Source: Rhodospirillales bacterium Ga0074136
GTDB lineage: Bacteria; Pseudomonadota; Alphaproteobacteria; Acetobacterales; Acetobacteraceae
Length of the DNA: 56,583 nt
Direction of reading: 5' to 3'
NCBI GenBank assembly: GCA_001464375.1
Contig: LNEW01000110.1
Coordinates: 1-56,583, forward strand
The notes under the pieces: model-generated
What the model saw: the letters and a program-made list of their open reading frames with translations, nothing else
What the model was told of the DNA's origin: nothing
Databases searched by the model: none
Position numbers and translations under genes: made by a program
Part shown: one piece after another, positions 47,108-56,583 of the stretch
Numbering within the stretch: the stretch's first letter is position 1
How the letters are laid out: every line of letters begins with the position of its first letter

Positions 47108-48067
47108 GTGACCCAGTACCTGATCCGCCGCCTCCTCATCGCGATCCCGAGCCTGCTCGGGATCAGCGTGGTGCTATTCACCATACTGGCCCTCGCACCG
47201 GGGGATCCCTTCGAGGAATTGGCGACCAATCCCGCCATCCCGCCGGATGTGCGCGCGAACCTGCGCGCCAGCCTCGGGATGGATGACCCGATCCACCAGC
47301 GCTACCTGAACTGGCTTTTCGCCATGCTGCGCGGCGAATGGGGGTATTCCTTCGTCAGCCGCGTGAATGTCGACCAGTTGATCCTCCAGCGCCTGCCGAC
47401 CACCATCATCGTGATCGGTGCCGCACAACTGCTCGCGCTGTGCGTGGCGCTGCCGGTCGGCGTCTACGCGGCGACCCGCCCCTATTCGCTGTTCGACAAG
47501 ATCGCGAACACGCTCGCGTTCGTCGGGTTCTCGCTGCCGACCTTCTTCACCGGGCTTCTTCTGATCCTGCTGTTCTCGATCACGCTCGACTGGCTGCCCT
47601 TCGTCTATCGCGCGCAGATCGACGCCACCGGCTGGCGTTGGTGGTGGGAACACATCCGCCAGTCGATCATGCCCGTGCTGGTGCTGGGCCTGTTCCAGGG
47701 TGCGGCGCTTGTGCGTTTCGTGCGATCGGCCGTGCTCGACGTCGTCCGCCTGGACCACGTGACGACGGCGCGCGCCAAGGGCCTGCCGGAGAGCACCGTC
47801 ACGCTGAAGCACGTGGTGCGCAACGCCATGATCCCGGTGGTGACGCTCGTCGCCCTGCAGATGCCCATCGTCTTCGGCGGCGCCATCGTGACCGAGCAGA
47901 TCTTCCGCATACCCGGCATCGGTTCGCTGTTGATCACCGCGATCCTGGCGAACGACACGCCGGTCATCATGGCGGTGACCTTCGTCTTTGCCTGCCTCGT
48001 CATCCTGTTCAACCTGATCGCGGACGTCCTGTATGGCTGGCTCGATCCCCGCATCAGCTACCGCTAG
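47108..48067 (+). CDS. dppB: Dpp/Opp-type permease B
   Basis: The 319-residue membrane protein has the N-terminal TQYLIRRLLIAIPSLLGISVVLF, six helices, and the EAA loop RFVRSAVLDVVRLDHVTTARAKGLPESTV which contacts the ATPases, followed by GGAIVTEQIFRIPGIGSLL. It starts with GTG at 47108, ten bases after the binding-protein stop, and its end overlaps the dppC gene by 35 bases. Confidence 0.94.
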   Translation: MTQYLIRRLLIAIPSLLGISVVLFTILALAPGDPFEELATNPAIPPDVRANLRASLGMDDPIHQRYLNWLFAMLRGEWGYSFVSRVNVDQLILQRLPTTIIVIGAAQLLALCVALPVGVYAATRPYSLFDKIANTLAFVGFSLPTFFTGLLLILLFSITLDWLPFVYRAQIDATGWRWWWEHIRQSIMPVLVLGLFQGAALVRFVRSAVLDVVRLDHVTTARAKGLPESTVTLKHVVRNAMIPVVTLVALQMPIVFGGAIVTEQIFRIPGIGSLLITAILANDTPVIMAVTFVFACLVILFNLIADVLYGWLDPRISYR

Positions 48068-48967
48068 CGTCACGGCCGCGGCTGTGCCGCGCGTCGGGCC
48101 CTGGCAGGAAGCCTGGCGACGCTTCCGCAAGCACAGGCTGGCGGTGGTGAGCCTGGTGATCCTGTCGTTACTCGTTCTGGCGGTGCTTGTCGGGCCGTTC
48201 GCATGGCGCCTTCCGATCGACGAGATCGACTTCACCGCCCGCCTCGAAGGCCCGTCCTGGGCGCATCCGATGGGCACCGACGACCTCGGCCAGGACATCC
48301 TGGCGCGCGTGCTCTATGGCGGGCGCATTTCGCTGGCCGTCGGCTTCGCGGCGATGATGGTGGCGATCTTCGTGGGCGTGCTGGTCGGCGCGGTGGCCGG
48401 CATGGCGGGCGGGCGCATCGATGCCGGGCTGATGTGGCTCACCGACCTGTTCCTGTCCTTGCCCCAGCTGCCGCTGCTGCTGCTGATCATCTACCTTTTC
48501 CGCGATGCACTCACGCAGGTCGTGGGGCCGGAACTCGGCGTCTTCATCCTGATCGTCATCATCATCGGCGGCTTCAACTGGATGCAGGTCGCGCGCCTGG
48601 TGCGCGCGCAGTTCTTCTCCCTGCGGGAGAAGGAATTCGTGGAAGCCGCGCGCGCGCTCGGCGCATCGCGCATGCGCCTGGTGCTGCGCCACATCCTGCC
48701 CAACGCGATGGGCCCGGTGATCGTCGCCGCCACCATCGACATCGCGGCCGCGATCATCGCGGAGAGCACGCTGTCCTTCCTCGGCCTCGGCTTCCCGCCG
48801 GATGTGCCGACCTGGGGGCGACTGCTGTTCGACGCCAAGGACAACCTCGATTTCGCGCCGCACTGGGCGATCTTCCCCGGCGCGATGATCTTCCTGACCG
48901 TGCTGTCGATCAACTTCATCGGCGACGGGCTGCGCGACGCCTTCGATCCGCGCCGGGTGGTCGCCTC

Positions 48968-48971
<4 letters not shown>
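48033..48971 (+). CDS. dppC: Dpp/Opp-type permease C
   Basis: The 312-residue membrane protein has an N-terminal cytoplasmic segment (WRRFRKHRLAVVSLVIL), a periplasmic loop with WAHPMGTDDLGQDILARVLYGGRISL, and the EAA loop REKEFVEAARALGASRMRLVLRHILPN. About 20 residues at the start overlap the dppB end; a later start (around residue 15-20) is possible. Its stop overlaps the GTG of the first ATPase gene by four bases. Confidence 0.92.
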
Positions 48972-49939
<968 letters not shown>

Positions 49940-49959
49940 GCGCCGCGAAGGATCCCGCC

Positions 49960-50934
49960 ATGGCGCAGCCGCTGCTTTCGGTCCGCAACCTGGTGAAACG
50001 CTTCCCCGTGCGCGGCGGCATTCTGCGCCGCGTGGTGGACCAGGTGCATGCGGTGGACGGCGTGGGCTTCGACCTGGCGGCGGGGGAGACGCTCGGCCTG
50101 GTCGGGGAATCCGGCTGCGGCAAATCGACCACCGGCCGCTGCATCCTGCGGCTGATCGAACCCACCTCGGGCGAGGTGCGCTTCGAGGGGCGCGACGTGC
50201 GTGCGCTGACCGGCAATGAACTTTCGGCCATCCGCCGCGACATGCAGATCATCTTCCAGGACCCGTTCGCGTCGCTGAATCCGCGCATGACCGTAGGCGC
50301 CATCATCGGGGAGGCGCTGGAGATCCATCGCCTGGCCAAGACGCGACGGGAGCGCGAGGCGAAGGTCGCCGACCTGCTCGAGACCGTGGGCCTGCGCCCG
50401 GACCACATGTCGCGCTTCCCGCATGAATTCTCGGGCGGGCAGCGCCAGCGCATCGGCATCGCGCGCGCGCTGGCGGTCTCGCCCAAGCTGATCATCTGCG
50501 ACGAACCGGTCAGCGCGCTCGATGTCTCGATCCAGGCGCAGGTCATCAACCTGCTCGAGGACCTGCAGGAGAAGTTCGGCCTCTCCTACCTGTTCATCGC
50601 GCACGACCTGTCGGTGGTGGAGCACATCAGCGATCGGGTCGCGGTGATGTATCTGGGCCGGATCGTCGAGATCGCGGCCTCGCGCGATCTCTATGCCGAA
50701 CCGCTGCACCCCTACACCGAGGCGCTGCTTTCGGCGGTGCCCATCCCGGACCCGACGCTCAAGCGGGACCGGATCCGCCTACAGGGCGACCTGCCGAGCC
50801 CGATGAACCCACCCTCAGGGTGCCATTTCCACACACGCTGCCCCATCGCCGAGAAGGACCTGTGCGACACCCGCGTGCCGGAGTTCCGCGAAGTGCGCCC
50901 CGCACACTGGGTCGCCTGCCACAAGCGCGGGTAG
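49960..50934 (+). CDS. dppF: Dpp/Opp-type ATPase F
   Basis: The 324-residue ATPase has Walker [14 protein letters not shown]-loop [16 protein letters not shown], signature [15 protein letters not shown], Walker [15 protein letters not shown], and a C-terminal [15 protein letters not shown] iron-sulfur-like motif. The ATG at 49960 is preferred for its AAGGA site seven bases upstream; a GTG at 49936 overlapping the dppD stop (GTGA) is an alternative. This ends the importer operon, with a shared hairpin terminator after it. Confidence 0.92.
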   Translation: MAQPLLSVRNLVKRFPVRGGILRRVVDQVHAVDGVGFDLAAGETLGLVGESGCGKSTTGRCILRLIEPTSGEVRFEGRDVRALTGNELSAIRRDMQIIFQDPFASLNPRMTVGAIIGEALEIHRLAKTRREREAKVADLLETVGLRPDHMSRFPHEFSGGQRQRIGIARALAVSPKLIICDEPVSALDVSIQAQVINLLEDLQEKFGLSYLFIAHDLSVVEHISDRVAVMYLGRIVEIAASRDLYAEPLHPYTEALLSAVPIPDPTLKRDRIRLQGDLPSPMNPPSGCHFHTRCPIAEKDLCDTRVPEFREVRPAHWVACHKRG

Positions 50935-50962
50935 CTTCCTCACTGAGAGTCAGAAACGCGGA

Positions 50963-50989
50963 GGCCCGGGGGAGTTCACTCCCCCGGCC
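50963..50989. terminator. Bidirectional terminator between dppF and gltA
   Basis: CCGGGGGAG (50966-50974) and CTCCCCCGG (50979-50987) form a perfect 9-bp stem around TTCA. Two more G-C pairs (50963-64 with 50988-89) are possible after one bulged C. It lies between two convergent genes, 29 bases after dppF and 10 bases after gltA, so it can serve both. The U-runs are short. Confidence 0.65.
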
Positions 50990-50998
50990 TGTCGTCAT

Positions 50999-52306
50999 TC
51001 AGCCGCGCTTGTCGATCGCCACGAAATCGCGGGCCGCCGCACCCGTGTAGATCTGCCGCGGCCGCCCGATGCGCTGGGACGGGTCCTCGATCAGTTCCTT
51101 CCACTGGCTCACCCAGCCGACGGTGCGCGCCACCGCGAACAGCACGGTGAACATGTGCGTCGGGATACCCATCGCCTTCAGGATGATGCCGGAATAGAAA
51201 TCGACATTCGGGTACAGCTTTCGGCTGACGAAATAATCGTCCGACAGCGCGATCCGCTCCATCTCCATCGCCATGTCGAGCAGCGGCTCGTTCTTGATGC
51301 CGAGTTCGGCGAGCACCTCGTGGCAGGTTTCCTTCATGATCTTCGCGCGCGGGTCGAAGTTCTTGTAGACCCGGTGGCCGAAGCCCATGAGCTTGGTGTG
51401 GGAGTTCTTGTCCTTCACCTCGCTGATGAAGGCCGGGATGTTCTCCGGGCTGCCGATCTCGGCCAGCATCTTCAGCACGGCCTCGTTCGCCCCGCCATGC
51501 GCCGGGCCCCACAGCGCGGCGATGCCGGCGGCGATGCAGGCGAAGGGATTGGCGCCGGTCGAACCGGCCAGGCGGACGGTCGAGGTCGAGGCGTTCTGCT
51601 CATGATCCGCATGAAGGATCATGATGCGATCCATGGCGCGCGCAAGGATCGGGTTGTTCACGTACGGCTCCGCCGGAACGGCGTTGAGCATGTACAGGAA
51701 GTTCTCCGAGTAGCTCAGGTCGTTCCTGGGATACATGAAGGGCTGGCCGATCGAATACTTGTACGCCCAGGCCGCGATGGTCGGCACCTTGGCGATCAGC
51801 CGGAAGGCCGCGATCTCGCGCTGGCGCTCGTCGTTGATGTCGAGGTTGTCGTGGTAGAAGGCAGCCAGCGCGCCGACCACGCCGCACATCACCGCCATCG
51901 GGTGGGCGTCGCGGCGGAAGCCCTCGAAGAAGCGGCGCAGCTGCTCATGCAGCATGGTGTGGTAGGTGACGCCCTTGTGGAATTCATCGTACTGCGCCGC
52001 GGTCGGCAGGTCGCCGTTCAGCAGCAGGTAGCAGACCTCGAGGAAGGACGAATTCTCCGCCAGCTGCTCGATCGGGTAGCCGCGATACAGCAGCACGCCC
52101 TCGTCGCCATCGATGTAGGTGATGGTGCTCTCGCACGACGCCGTGGCGCCATAGCCGGGGTCGAAGGTGAAGATGCCGAGCTCGCCGTACAGCTTGCGGA
52201 TATCGGCCACCTTCGGCCCGAGGGTGCCGCCGAGCAGCGGGAGTGACACGCTCTTGTTCGTGCCCTCCATCGTGACGGTGATGGCGCCGGCGGCCTTGCT
52301 GCTCAT
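50999..52306 (-). CDS. gltA: Citrate synthase (type II, hexameric)
   Basis: The 435-residue enzyme condenses acetyl-CoA and oxaloacetate to citrate. The catalytic residues are visible: His in [11 protein letters not shown], His in GPAHGGANE, and Asp in [10 protein letters not shown]. The N-terminal sheet domain ([15 protein letters not shown]) and length match the type II enzymes of proteobacteria. A GAGGAA ribosome binding site and a promoter lie upstream. Confidence 0.97.
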   Translation of the reverse strand: MSSKAAGAITVTMEGTNKSVSLPLLGGTLGPKVADIRKLYGELGIFTFDPGYGATASCESTITYIDGDEGVLLYRGYPIEQLAENSSFLEVCYLLLNGDLPTAAQYDEFHKGVTYHTMLHEQLRRFFEGFRRDAHPMAVMCGVVGALAAFYHDNLDINDERQREIAAFRLIAKVPTIAAWAYKYSIGQPFMYPRNDLSYSENFLYMLNAVPAEPYVNNPILARAMDRIMILHADHEQNASTSTVRLAGSTGANPFACIAAGIAALWGPAHGGANEAVLKMLAEIGSPENIPAFISEVKDKNSHTKLMGFGHRVYKNFDPRAKIMKETCHEVLAELGIKNEPLLDMAMEMERIALSDDYFVSRKLYPNVDFYSGIILKAMGIPTHMFTVLFAVARTVGWVSQWKELIEDPSQRIGRPRQIYTGAAARDFVAIDKRG

Positions 52307-52373
52307 GCGGGGAATTCCTCAGGTCGTCCGGCCGCGCGGAGCATCCCGCCGGGCCCGGAATTGGTGCGGCGCA

Positions 52374-52402
52374 AGATAAGGCGCTGTCCGGGGCCTTGGC
52401 AA
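52374..52402 (-). promoter_or_regulatory. Sigma-70-type promoter for gltA
   Basis: On the minus strand TTGCCA (52402-52397) and TTATCT (52379-52374) are separated by 17 bases, a good housekeeping promoter arrangement. Transcription would start near 52367, giving a leader of about 60 bases before the gltA ATG at 52306. The position is just downstream of the preceding gene's stop. Confidence 0.55.
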
Positions 52403-52482
52403 ACCGACGGGTGGCCATGCGGCGCGCCGCGCGCTCCTGGCCCCGGCCGAAGCCTGCACCTCGTGGGCGCGGCGGCAGAATG

Positions 52483-53040
52483 TCAGTTGCGCGTGCGCCA
52501 GGTGAGCGGGGCGCCCGCACCATTGGCCCAGAGACCCTGCGCCGTAATGCGCGCCGCGGTCTCCTGGCTGCGCAGTCCGCTTGTCGTGGCAAGGGCGAAG
52601 CCGCCCCCGACGAGAGCCCGATTCAGGTCCGCGCCCGCCGCGTCGCATTGCCCAAGGCCGCGCCCGAACCCATCCTGCCCGACGATCCGGCAGGCCACCG
52701 GACGTCCCGCAACCAGGCGTGTCAGGGCTGCGGCCGCCGCACCGCCGCAATCGAACGCCTCGCCCGAGGCAGCCCGGCACGCTTCGCCGCGCGCCGGCGC
52801 GGCCACGCCATCCAGTCGCACAATCCGCTCGCCAAGTCCGATGGTCTCGCCATCGACGATCCGGATGGCATTCGCTTCGGCGCGCCAATGGCGGTCGGTG
52901 GGTGCCGAGCCGAACAGGTTGGACGGCAGCGCAACGCCGAGCACAACCGGCGCAGCGATGGCAGCGGTCAGCAACAGCGCCGCCCCACGAAGGCGGGGGC
53001 GGGTTTTCCGACCCTTGAAGATGCGACGTCTCTCGAGCAC
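52483..53040 (-). CDS. Membrane-anchored thermonuclease-fold (SNase-like) protein, probably not catalytic
   Basis: The 185-residue protein has a basic start, one membrane helix (about 19-41) and an SNase-like domain. Compared with staphylococcal nuclease, the calcium ligands are altered: Asp21 becomes Glu65, Asp40 becomes Ala80 and the general base Glu43 becomes Ala83 (VAAPAR instead of the family's IDAPES). Arg75 and Arg127 (FGRG) at the two active-site arginine positions are kept. The cysteines CRAASGEAFDCG and VACRIV match bacterial secreted SNase-like proteins. Nuclease activity is therefore doubtful. The start is the GTG at 53040; the frame extends upstream, but the added part has no family likeness and no good ribosome binding site was seen for either. 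Confidence 0.7.
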   Translation of the reverse strand: MLERRRIFKGRKTRPRLRGAALLLTAAIAAPVVLGVALPSNLFGSAPTDRHWRAEANAIRIVDGETIGLGERIVRLDGVAAPARGEACRAASGEAFDCGGAAAAALTRLVAGRPVACRIVGQDGFGRGLGQCDAAGADLNRALVGGGFALATTSGLRSQETAARITAQGLWANGAGAPLTWRTRN

Positions 53041-53143
53041 GCGCGGATCGTTAAACGGACCAGGAAGGCCCTGCAACCGGGGGAAGCATTTAAAAGTAAC
53101 ACTCCCCTGTGACCCGGTGCGGGCGGCAGGTAAGGAAGTCCGG

Positions 53144-54721
53144 CTAATCGCCTGTCCAAAAACGATCCTTGCCGCCCAACCGGCGCCAGGCCGCCAGCGC
53201 ATCGTCGCGATGATCTGCAACCCGCGCTTCGCACCACCCCTCCACGCTGCCCACCGCCCAGCTTCGACCAGCACTGCGGGCCGACAGGGCGCGCGCCAGG
53301 CCGCGCGCCACGGCGGCGTCGTTGGCAATGCCGAGCCCATCCTGGAGCCTGCCCAAGCGTCGCAGGAAACGCCGTGCGCGCCGCTGGTCGAACAAGGGCG
53401 CAAACACCTCGGCGGCATAGCGCAGGCGTTTTCCGTCCAGGCGCAGTTCGTGCAGCTGCTCGGCCGTCAGAGTCTCGAAGGCTGCGCCGGCGCGGCGCAG
53501 GCGGGACCAGCGCCGGTCGAGCACGACGCGCCCGAAACTGAGCGCGGGCGTCTCCAGCGCCTCGCGCCGCTCCGCCGGCGCTGCATCGCGCCACGGGCGC
53601 GCCAGCATCACCGCCAGCGCGTCGATCAGCAGCAACCGCCAGCCCGGCGCGCTGACCATCGCCAGGGCAGCGTCGTAGGCCGCGCTGCGTCGGGCCTCGG
53701 CGGTGCGCAGCAAAGCGGCGATCCGCGCATCCTCGGCGAAAGCGGTACAGATCTCGCGCCCGGTGCCAGCCAGGAAGACGTCCCAGTCCCGGGCCGGCCC
53801 GAGGATCCCCACAACCTCCCGCAGCTGCGCATCCAGGCTGCGCACATCCGGCGCATCGGTGGCGTTGCGGAACACGCGCAGGACGGACCGCAGCCGGCGC
53901 AGCGCGACGCGGCTCTGGTGCACCGCCTCCGGCCCGGCGCCATGCCGAATGCGCGCCGCCTGCTGGTGGAGCACCTCCAGAAGATGGCCCACGGCGCGCA
54001 GGAAGGCGTCCTCGACCGTGGTTGCCGCCGCGGTGTCAGGGGGTCCGAGCCGATGCGGACGCGGCTGTGTGCCCGCGGCCATCGCGCGGGCCTCTTCCGC
54101 CAGGGTCGCGAGCGGGGGCAGCAGCGGCAGCTGCGCGGCGATCCCGCGCGCCGCGGCCATCATCGCCGGCAGCGGGCCGGTCAGGCAGAGTCGCGCGACC
54201 TCGCATTCGGCCGCGACGCTGCGCAGTCGGCCGGTCAGGAGTTCGACCATCGCGCTGCCCTCGGGCAGCTCCAGGCCAAAGGTCTGGCGACGGCCGGTGA
54301 AGGCGGCAACCGCGACCAGCGGCGCGCCCTCGGTCAGGGACGGTCCCTCATCGGATTCGAACGTGGCCTCGATGGCGGGCGGCTGCGCGGGATGCCAGGC
54401 TGCGTCGGGCTGTGGAAAAAGGTGGCGCAAGACCCGCTTCCCGCGGCGCGGCGCCTCAAGGATCATCCCCTGCGCAGAAAGCGTGCCCTCGGCCGTATCG
54501 GACCAGATCGTCTCGGCCGCGGTGGTCCGCGCGCGGCCGGCCCGGTGGGCCTGCACGAAGGGCAGCCGTGCCAGCCGGCCGGCGGCCTCGTTCGGCAGGG
54601 TGAACTCCAGGGTCACCGCCATCGCCGGGCCTTCGGCGAGCGGGGCGGGCGGCGCCGCGAGCGTCTCGCCGGCCTGTTCATGACCGGGGAGCCTGGTGGC
54701 CTGGGAGGCGGCGGCGGACAT
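53144..54721 (-). CDS. CYTH-CHAD domain protein
   Basis: The 525-residue protein has an N-terminal CYTH (triphosphate tunnel) domain at about 34-210 and a C-terminal CHAD domain at about 235-520. CHAD is intact: VHQSRVALRRLRSVLRVFR and LHELRLDGKRLRYAAEVF carry the conserved His and basic residues that bind polyphosphate. CYTH is degenerate: the ExExK signature reads TLEFT, and the later acidic/basic strand positions are largely lost (ILEAPRRGKRVLRHLF). Triphosphatase activity is unlikely, whereas polyphosphate binding is plausible. ATG at 54721 lies two bases after the sixA stop, so they are co-translated. Confidence 0.85.
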   Translation of the reverse strand: MSAAASQATRLPGHEQAGETLAAPPAPLAEGPAMAVTLEFTLPNEAAGRLARLPFVQAHRAGRARTTAAETIWSDTAEGTLSAQGMILEAPRRGKRVLRHLFPQPDAAWHPAQPPAIEATFESDEGPSLTEGAPLVAVAAFTGRRQTFGLELPEGSAMVELLTGRLRSVAAECEVARLCLTGPLPAMMAAARGIAAQLPLLPPLATLAEEARAMAAGTQPRPHRLGPPDTAAATTVEDAFLRAVGHLLEVLHQQAARIRHGAGPEAVHQSRVALRRLRSVLRVFRNATDAPDVRSLDAQLREVVGILGPARDWDVFLAGTGREICTAFAEDARIAALLRTAEARRSAAYDAALAMVSAPGWRLLLIDALAVMLARPWRDAAPAERREALETPALSFGRVVLDRRWSRLRRAGAAFETLTAEQLHELRLDGKRLRYAAEVFAPLFDQRRARRFLRRLGRLQDGLGIANDAAVARGLARALSARSAGRSWAVGSVEGWCEARVADHRDDALAAWRRLGGKDRFWTGD

Positions 54722-54723
54722 GG

Positions 54724-55260
54724 TCAGTGGGCCATTTCCGGCAGGTCTGCCGGCGCCAGGAAGCGCACCAGCCGCCCGCCACCCTCGGCCAGGTCGTGCC
54801 AGGGCGTGGCGATGGCGAATTCGGCCAGCGCACAGGTCGGGAAGCCCTCGGCGAGGCGCCGTGCCGCCACGGCCGCGCTGCCGGTCATGCCGCCGGCGCC
54901 GACCAGCGCCAGCGCCAGGTCCTGCAGGCCGGGATTGTGGCCGATCAGCATGACGCTGCGCGCCGTCTCCGGCGCCCGGCGCAACAGGTCGACAAGCCTC
55001 GGCCAGGGCGCCAGGTACAGGTCGTCCATCGGCTCGACCATGGGGCTGTCCGGGAAGGGCGCGATCGCCTCGAACGTCTGCAGAGTGCGCCGTGCCGAGG
55101 AGACCAGCACGACGTCCGGCGCCAGCCCCAGGTCGCGCATCGCGGCCGCCATGGCCTGCGCAGCGTGCCGTCCGCGCGCGTTGAGCGGGCGCGCATGGTC
55201 CGGGAGCGACGGGTCGTCCCAGGATGATTTCGCATGCCGAAGGAGGAGGAGCTGCCGCAT
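54724..55260 (-). CDS. sixA: Phosphohistidine phosphatase SixA
   Basis: The 178-residue histidine phosphatase has the RHG motif at its start (LLLRHAKSSW), the second part LNARGRHAA, SSARRTLQT, and the late His in LIGHNPGLQDLA. SixA removes phosphate from phospho-His on HPt domains or on nitrogen-PTS proteins. A GGGAGAG ribosome binding site precedes the ATG at 55260. It forms an operon with the CYTH-CHAD gene. Confidence 0.92.
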   Translation of the reverse strand: MRQLLLLRHAKSSWDDPSLPDHARPLNARGRHAAQAMAAAMRDLGLAPDVVLVSSARRTLQTFEAIAPFPDSPMVEPMDDLYLAPWPRLVDLLRRAPETARSVMLIGHNPGLQDLALALVGAGGMTGSAAVAARRLAEGFPTCALAEFAIATPWHDLAEGGGRLVRFLAPADLPEMAH

Positions 55261-55372
55261 CTCTCCCGCATCCTGCCACGGACCGCGGCGTCTGTCGCGG
55301 CCTGGACCGCCCCCTCGCACCGCACCGAGGCCGTCCCATCTGCATGGCGCAGAATGAAGATTCGGAGACGAC

Positions 55373-56095
55373 ATGTCAGGAACGATCGTGGTGGTCGGTG
55401 CTACCGGCGCGGTGGGCGCGGCCTTGGCCAGGCGCTGCGCGGCCCGCGGTGCGCGGGTGGTGCTGGTCGCGCGCGATGCCGCGCGGCTGGCCGCGCTGGC
55501 GGCGGAACTGCCCAACAGCCTGCCGGTGCCGGCGGACGCCACGGACCCCGCGGCGCTGCGCGCGGCGATGGCGGCCGCCGGTCCTGCGGTGGCCGGCCTC
55601 GCCTATTGCGTGGGCTCGATCGCGCTGAAGCCGCTGAAGCGCACTACCGAGGCCGATTTCCTCGACGCCTTCCGACTCAATGCGCTGGGCGCGGCCATGG
55701 CCGTGCAGGCGGCGCAGGATGCGCTCGTTGCGGCGAAGGGATCGGTGGTGCTGTTTTCCACCATTGCGGCGCGGGCCGGTTTCCCGAACCATGCCGCGAT
55801 CTCGGCCGCCAAGGCGGCGGTCGAGGGGCTCACGGTGGCACTGGCCGCCGAACTGGCGCCGGTGCGCGTGAACTGCATTGCCCCGTCGCTGACCCGCAGC
55901 GCCATGGCGGCGCCGCTGATCGGGAATGTGCAGATGGCCGAGGCGATCGCGAAGCAACACCCCATACCGCGGCTCGGCGAGGGCGAGGATTCCGCCGCGC
56001 TAGCCGATTTCCTGCTGTCGGACGCCGCTGGCTGGATCACCGGCCAGATGATGGCGGTGGATGGCGGCCGGTCCACGGTGCGGACCCGCGGCTGA
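55373..56095 (+). CDS. SDR-family protein lacking the catalytic tyrosine
   Basis: The 240-residue protein has the Rossmann motif VVGATGAVGAALARR near the start, the catalytic-region Ser129, and NHAAISAAKAAVEGL where the YxxxK motif should be: Ile143 replaces Tyr, while Lys147 is kept. The ending ITGQMMAVDGGRS is typical of FabG-like SDRs. It may bind NAD(P)H without reducing a carbonyl, or use another acid. This variant is paired with a DUF6134-like gene by a one-base overlap. Confidence 0.88.
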   Translation: MSGTIVVVGATGAVGAALARRCAARGARVVLVARDAARLAALAAELPNSLPVPADATDPAALRAAMAAAGPAVAGLAYCVGSIALKPLKRTTEADFLDAFRLNALGAAMAVQAAQDALVAAKGSVVLFSTIAARAGFPNHAAISAAKAAVEGLTVALAAELAPVRVNCIAPSLTRSAMAAPLIGNVQMAEAIAKQHPIPRLGEGEDSAALADFLLSDAAGWITGQMMAVDGGRSTVRTRG

Positions 56096-56583
56096 TGCGG
56101 CGGCGCGCCGCCCTGGTGCTGCCCGCGGCGCTGGCCTGGCCCGCCGCCGCGGCCGAGGGCGACTACGCCTTCCGGATCAGGCGCCGCGGCGACGTGGTCG
56201 GCACGCACCTCGTGCGCTTTGCGCAACGCGGTTCGGAACGCGTTGCGACGTCGGACCTGGTCATCACGCCGCGCGTGCTGGGCGTTGTCGTGTATCGCTA
56301 CGAGCACCGCTACGAGGAAGTCACATTGGGCGAGCGCTTCCGCCGCGTGACGTCCCGGCTCAACCGCAACGGCCGGATCGTCGAGGTGAGCGGGGAGGCG
56401 GTGCCCGGTGCGGTTCTGCTGGACGGCACCGAGGGATCGCAGCGACTTCCCGCGAATGCCGCGCCGCTGTCCTGGTGGCTCATGCCGCGCATGGGCGGGC
56501 GCATTCCGCTGTTCGGCACCACCACGGGGCGCGCGATGGCGTTGACCTGGCAATCACGGCGGCTGCCCGGCGGCGGCAGCGAA
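56095..56583 (+). CDS. DUF6134-like secreted protein (3' end outside window)
   Basis: The first 163 codons are visible. A short signal peptide (MRRRAALVLPAALAWPAAAA) leads into a beta-rich domain with YAFRIRRRGDVVGTHLV, VVVYRYEHRYEE and RLNRNGRIVEVSG, matching the DUF6134 pattern of periplasmic lipocalin-like barrels. Function is unknown. The ATG shares a base with the SDR stop. The sequence runs off the window end with no stop seen. Confidence 0.7.
   Translation, partial: MRRRAALVLPAALAWPAAAAEGDYAFRIRRRGDVVGTHLVRFAQRGSERVATSDLVITPRVLGVVVYRYEHRYEEVTLGERFRRVTSRLNRNGRIVEVSGEAVPGAVLLDGTEGSQRLPANAAPLSWWLMPRMGGRIPLFGTTTGRAMALTWQSRRLPGGGSE

Noticed and set aside
52361-55357. A 998-codon plus-strand open frame opposite the nuclease-like, CHAD and SixA genes
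   Set aside because: It is the shadow of three recognisable minus-strand genes.

Overview
The window looks like ordinary chromosome from a GC-rich (about 70% by eye) alphaproteobacterium. The mix of orphan Bug-type receptors, Liv- and Dpp-type importers and CoA-dependent acid metabolism suggests an environmental Acetobacteraceae of the Roseomonas kind; this is inference from gene content and codon use, not from a marker gene. I see no insertion sequence, phage gene, integrase, CRISPR array or rRNA. One tRNA gene (tRNA-Lys, anticodon CTT) is present.

Layout. 1-3109: the tail of a probable mreD, then mrdA (PBP2) and rodA, the cell-elongation operon. 3198-3273: tRNA-Lys. 3385-7107: a MarR regulator, a membrane fusion protein and a 14-helix MFS pump (an EmrRAB-like efflux unit), then a GAF-domain protein. 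7124-16779: two converging arms of CoA-ester metabolism. The plus arm has a Bug receptor, two unusual crotonases and a dienoyl-CoA-reductase-like SDR. The minus arm has an alpha/beta hydrolase, a DMT exporter, a second Bug receptor, a metallo-beta-lactamase-fold hydrolase, an acyl-CoA dehydrogenase and a CaiB-type CoA transferase. 16847-20823: a hybrid histidine kinase preceded, 2 bases upstream, by a TRAP-type solute receptor with no TRAP permease. 21010-21756: a glycerophosphodiester phosphodiesterase.

21845-35121 is one tightly packed ten-gene operon: all five parts of a Liv-type ABC importer, two acyl-CoA ligases, an isovaleryl-CoA dehydrogenase and both subunits of a methylcrotonoyl-CoA carboxylase. 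Read together, it should import a short or branched acid, activate it to a CoA ester, and carry it through the middle of the leucine/isovalerate pathway. The last two pathway enzymes, methylglutaconyl-CoA hydratase and HMG-CoA lyase, are not in the operon. 35081-35600 holds a small cysteine-containing protein under a good Fur-box-like site. 35917-37596 is a divergent chemoreceptor-like protein.

37677-50934 is an amide/hydantoin/peptide region: a TPP-dependent decarboxylase-like enzyme with HyuB and HyuA, a converging amidase plus AhpD/CMD-like protein, and a complete Dpp-type importer (SBP-B-C-D-F). 50999-52306 is citrate synthase, with a visible promoter and a shared terminator. 52483-55260 carries a membrane-anchored nuclease-fold protein that has lost metal ligands, a CYTH-CHAD protein with a degenerate CYTH signature, and SixA. 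55373 to the end holds an SDR without the catalytic tyrosine, followed by a truncated DUF6134-like protein.

The points most worth following up are the importer-ligase-carboxylase operon, the TRAP receptor/kinase pair, the Fur-box gene with a hairpin against its ribosome binding site, and the predicted non-catalytic members of the nuclease, CYTH and SDR families.
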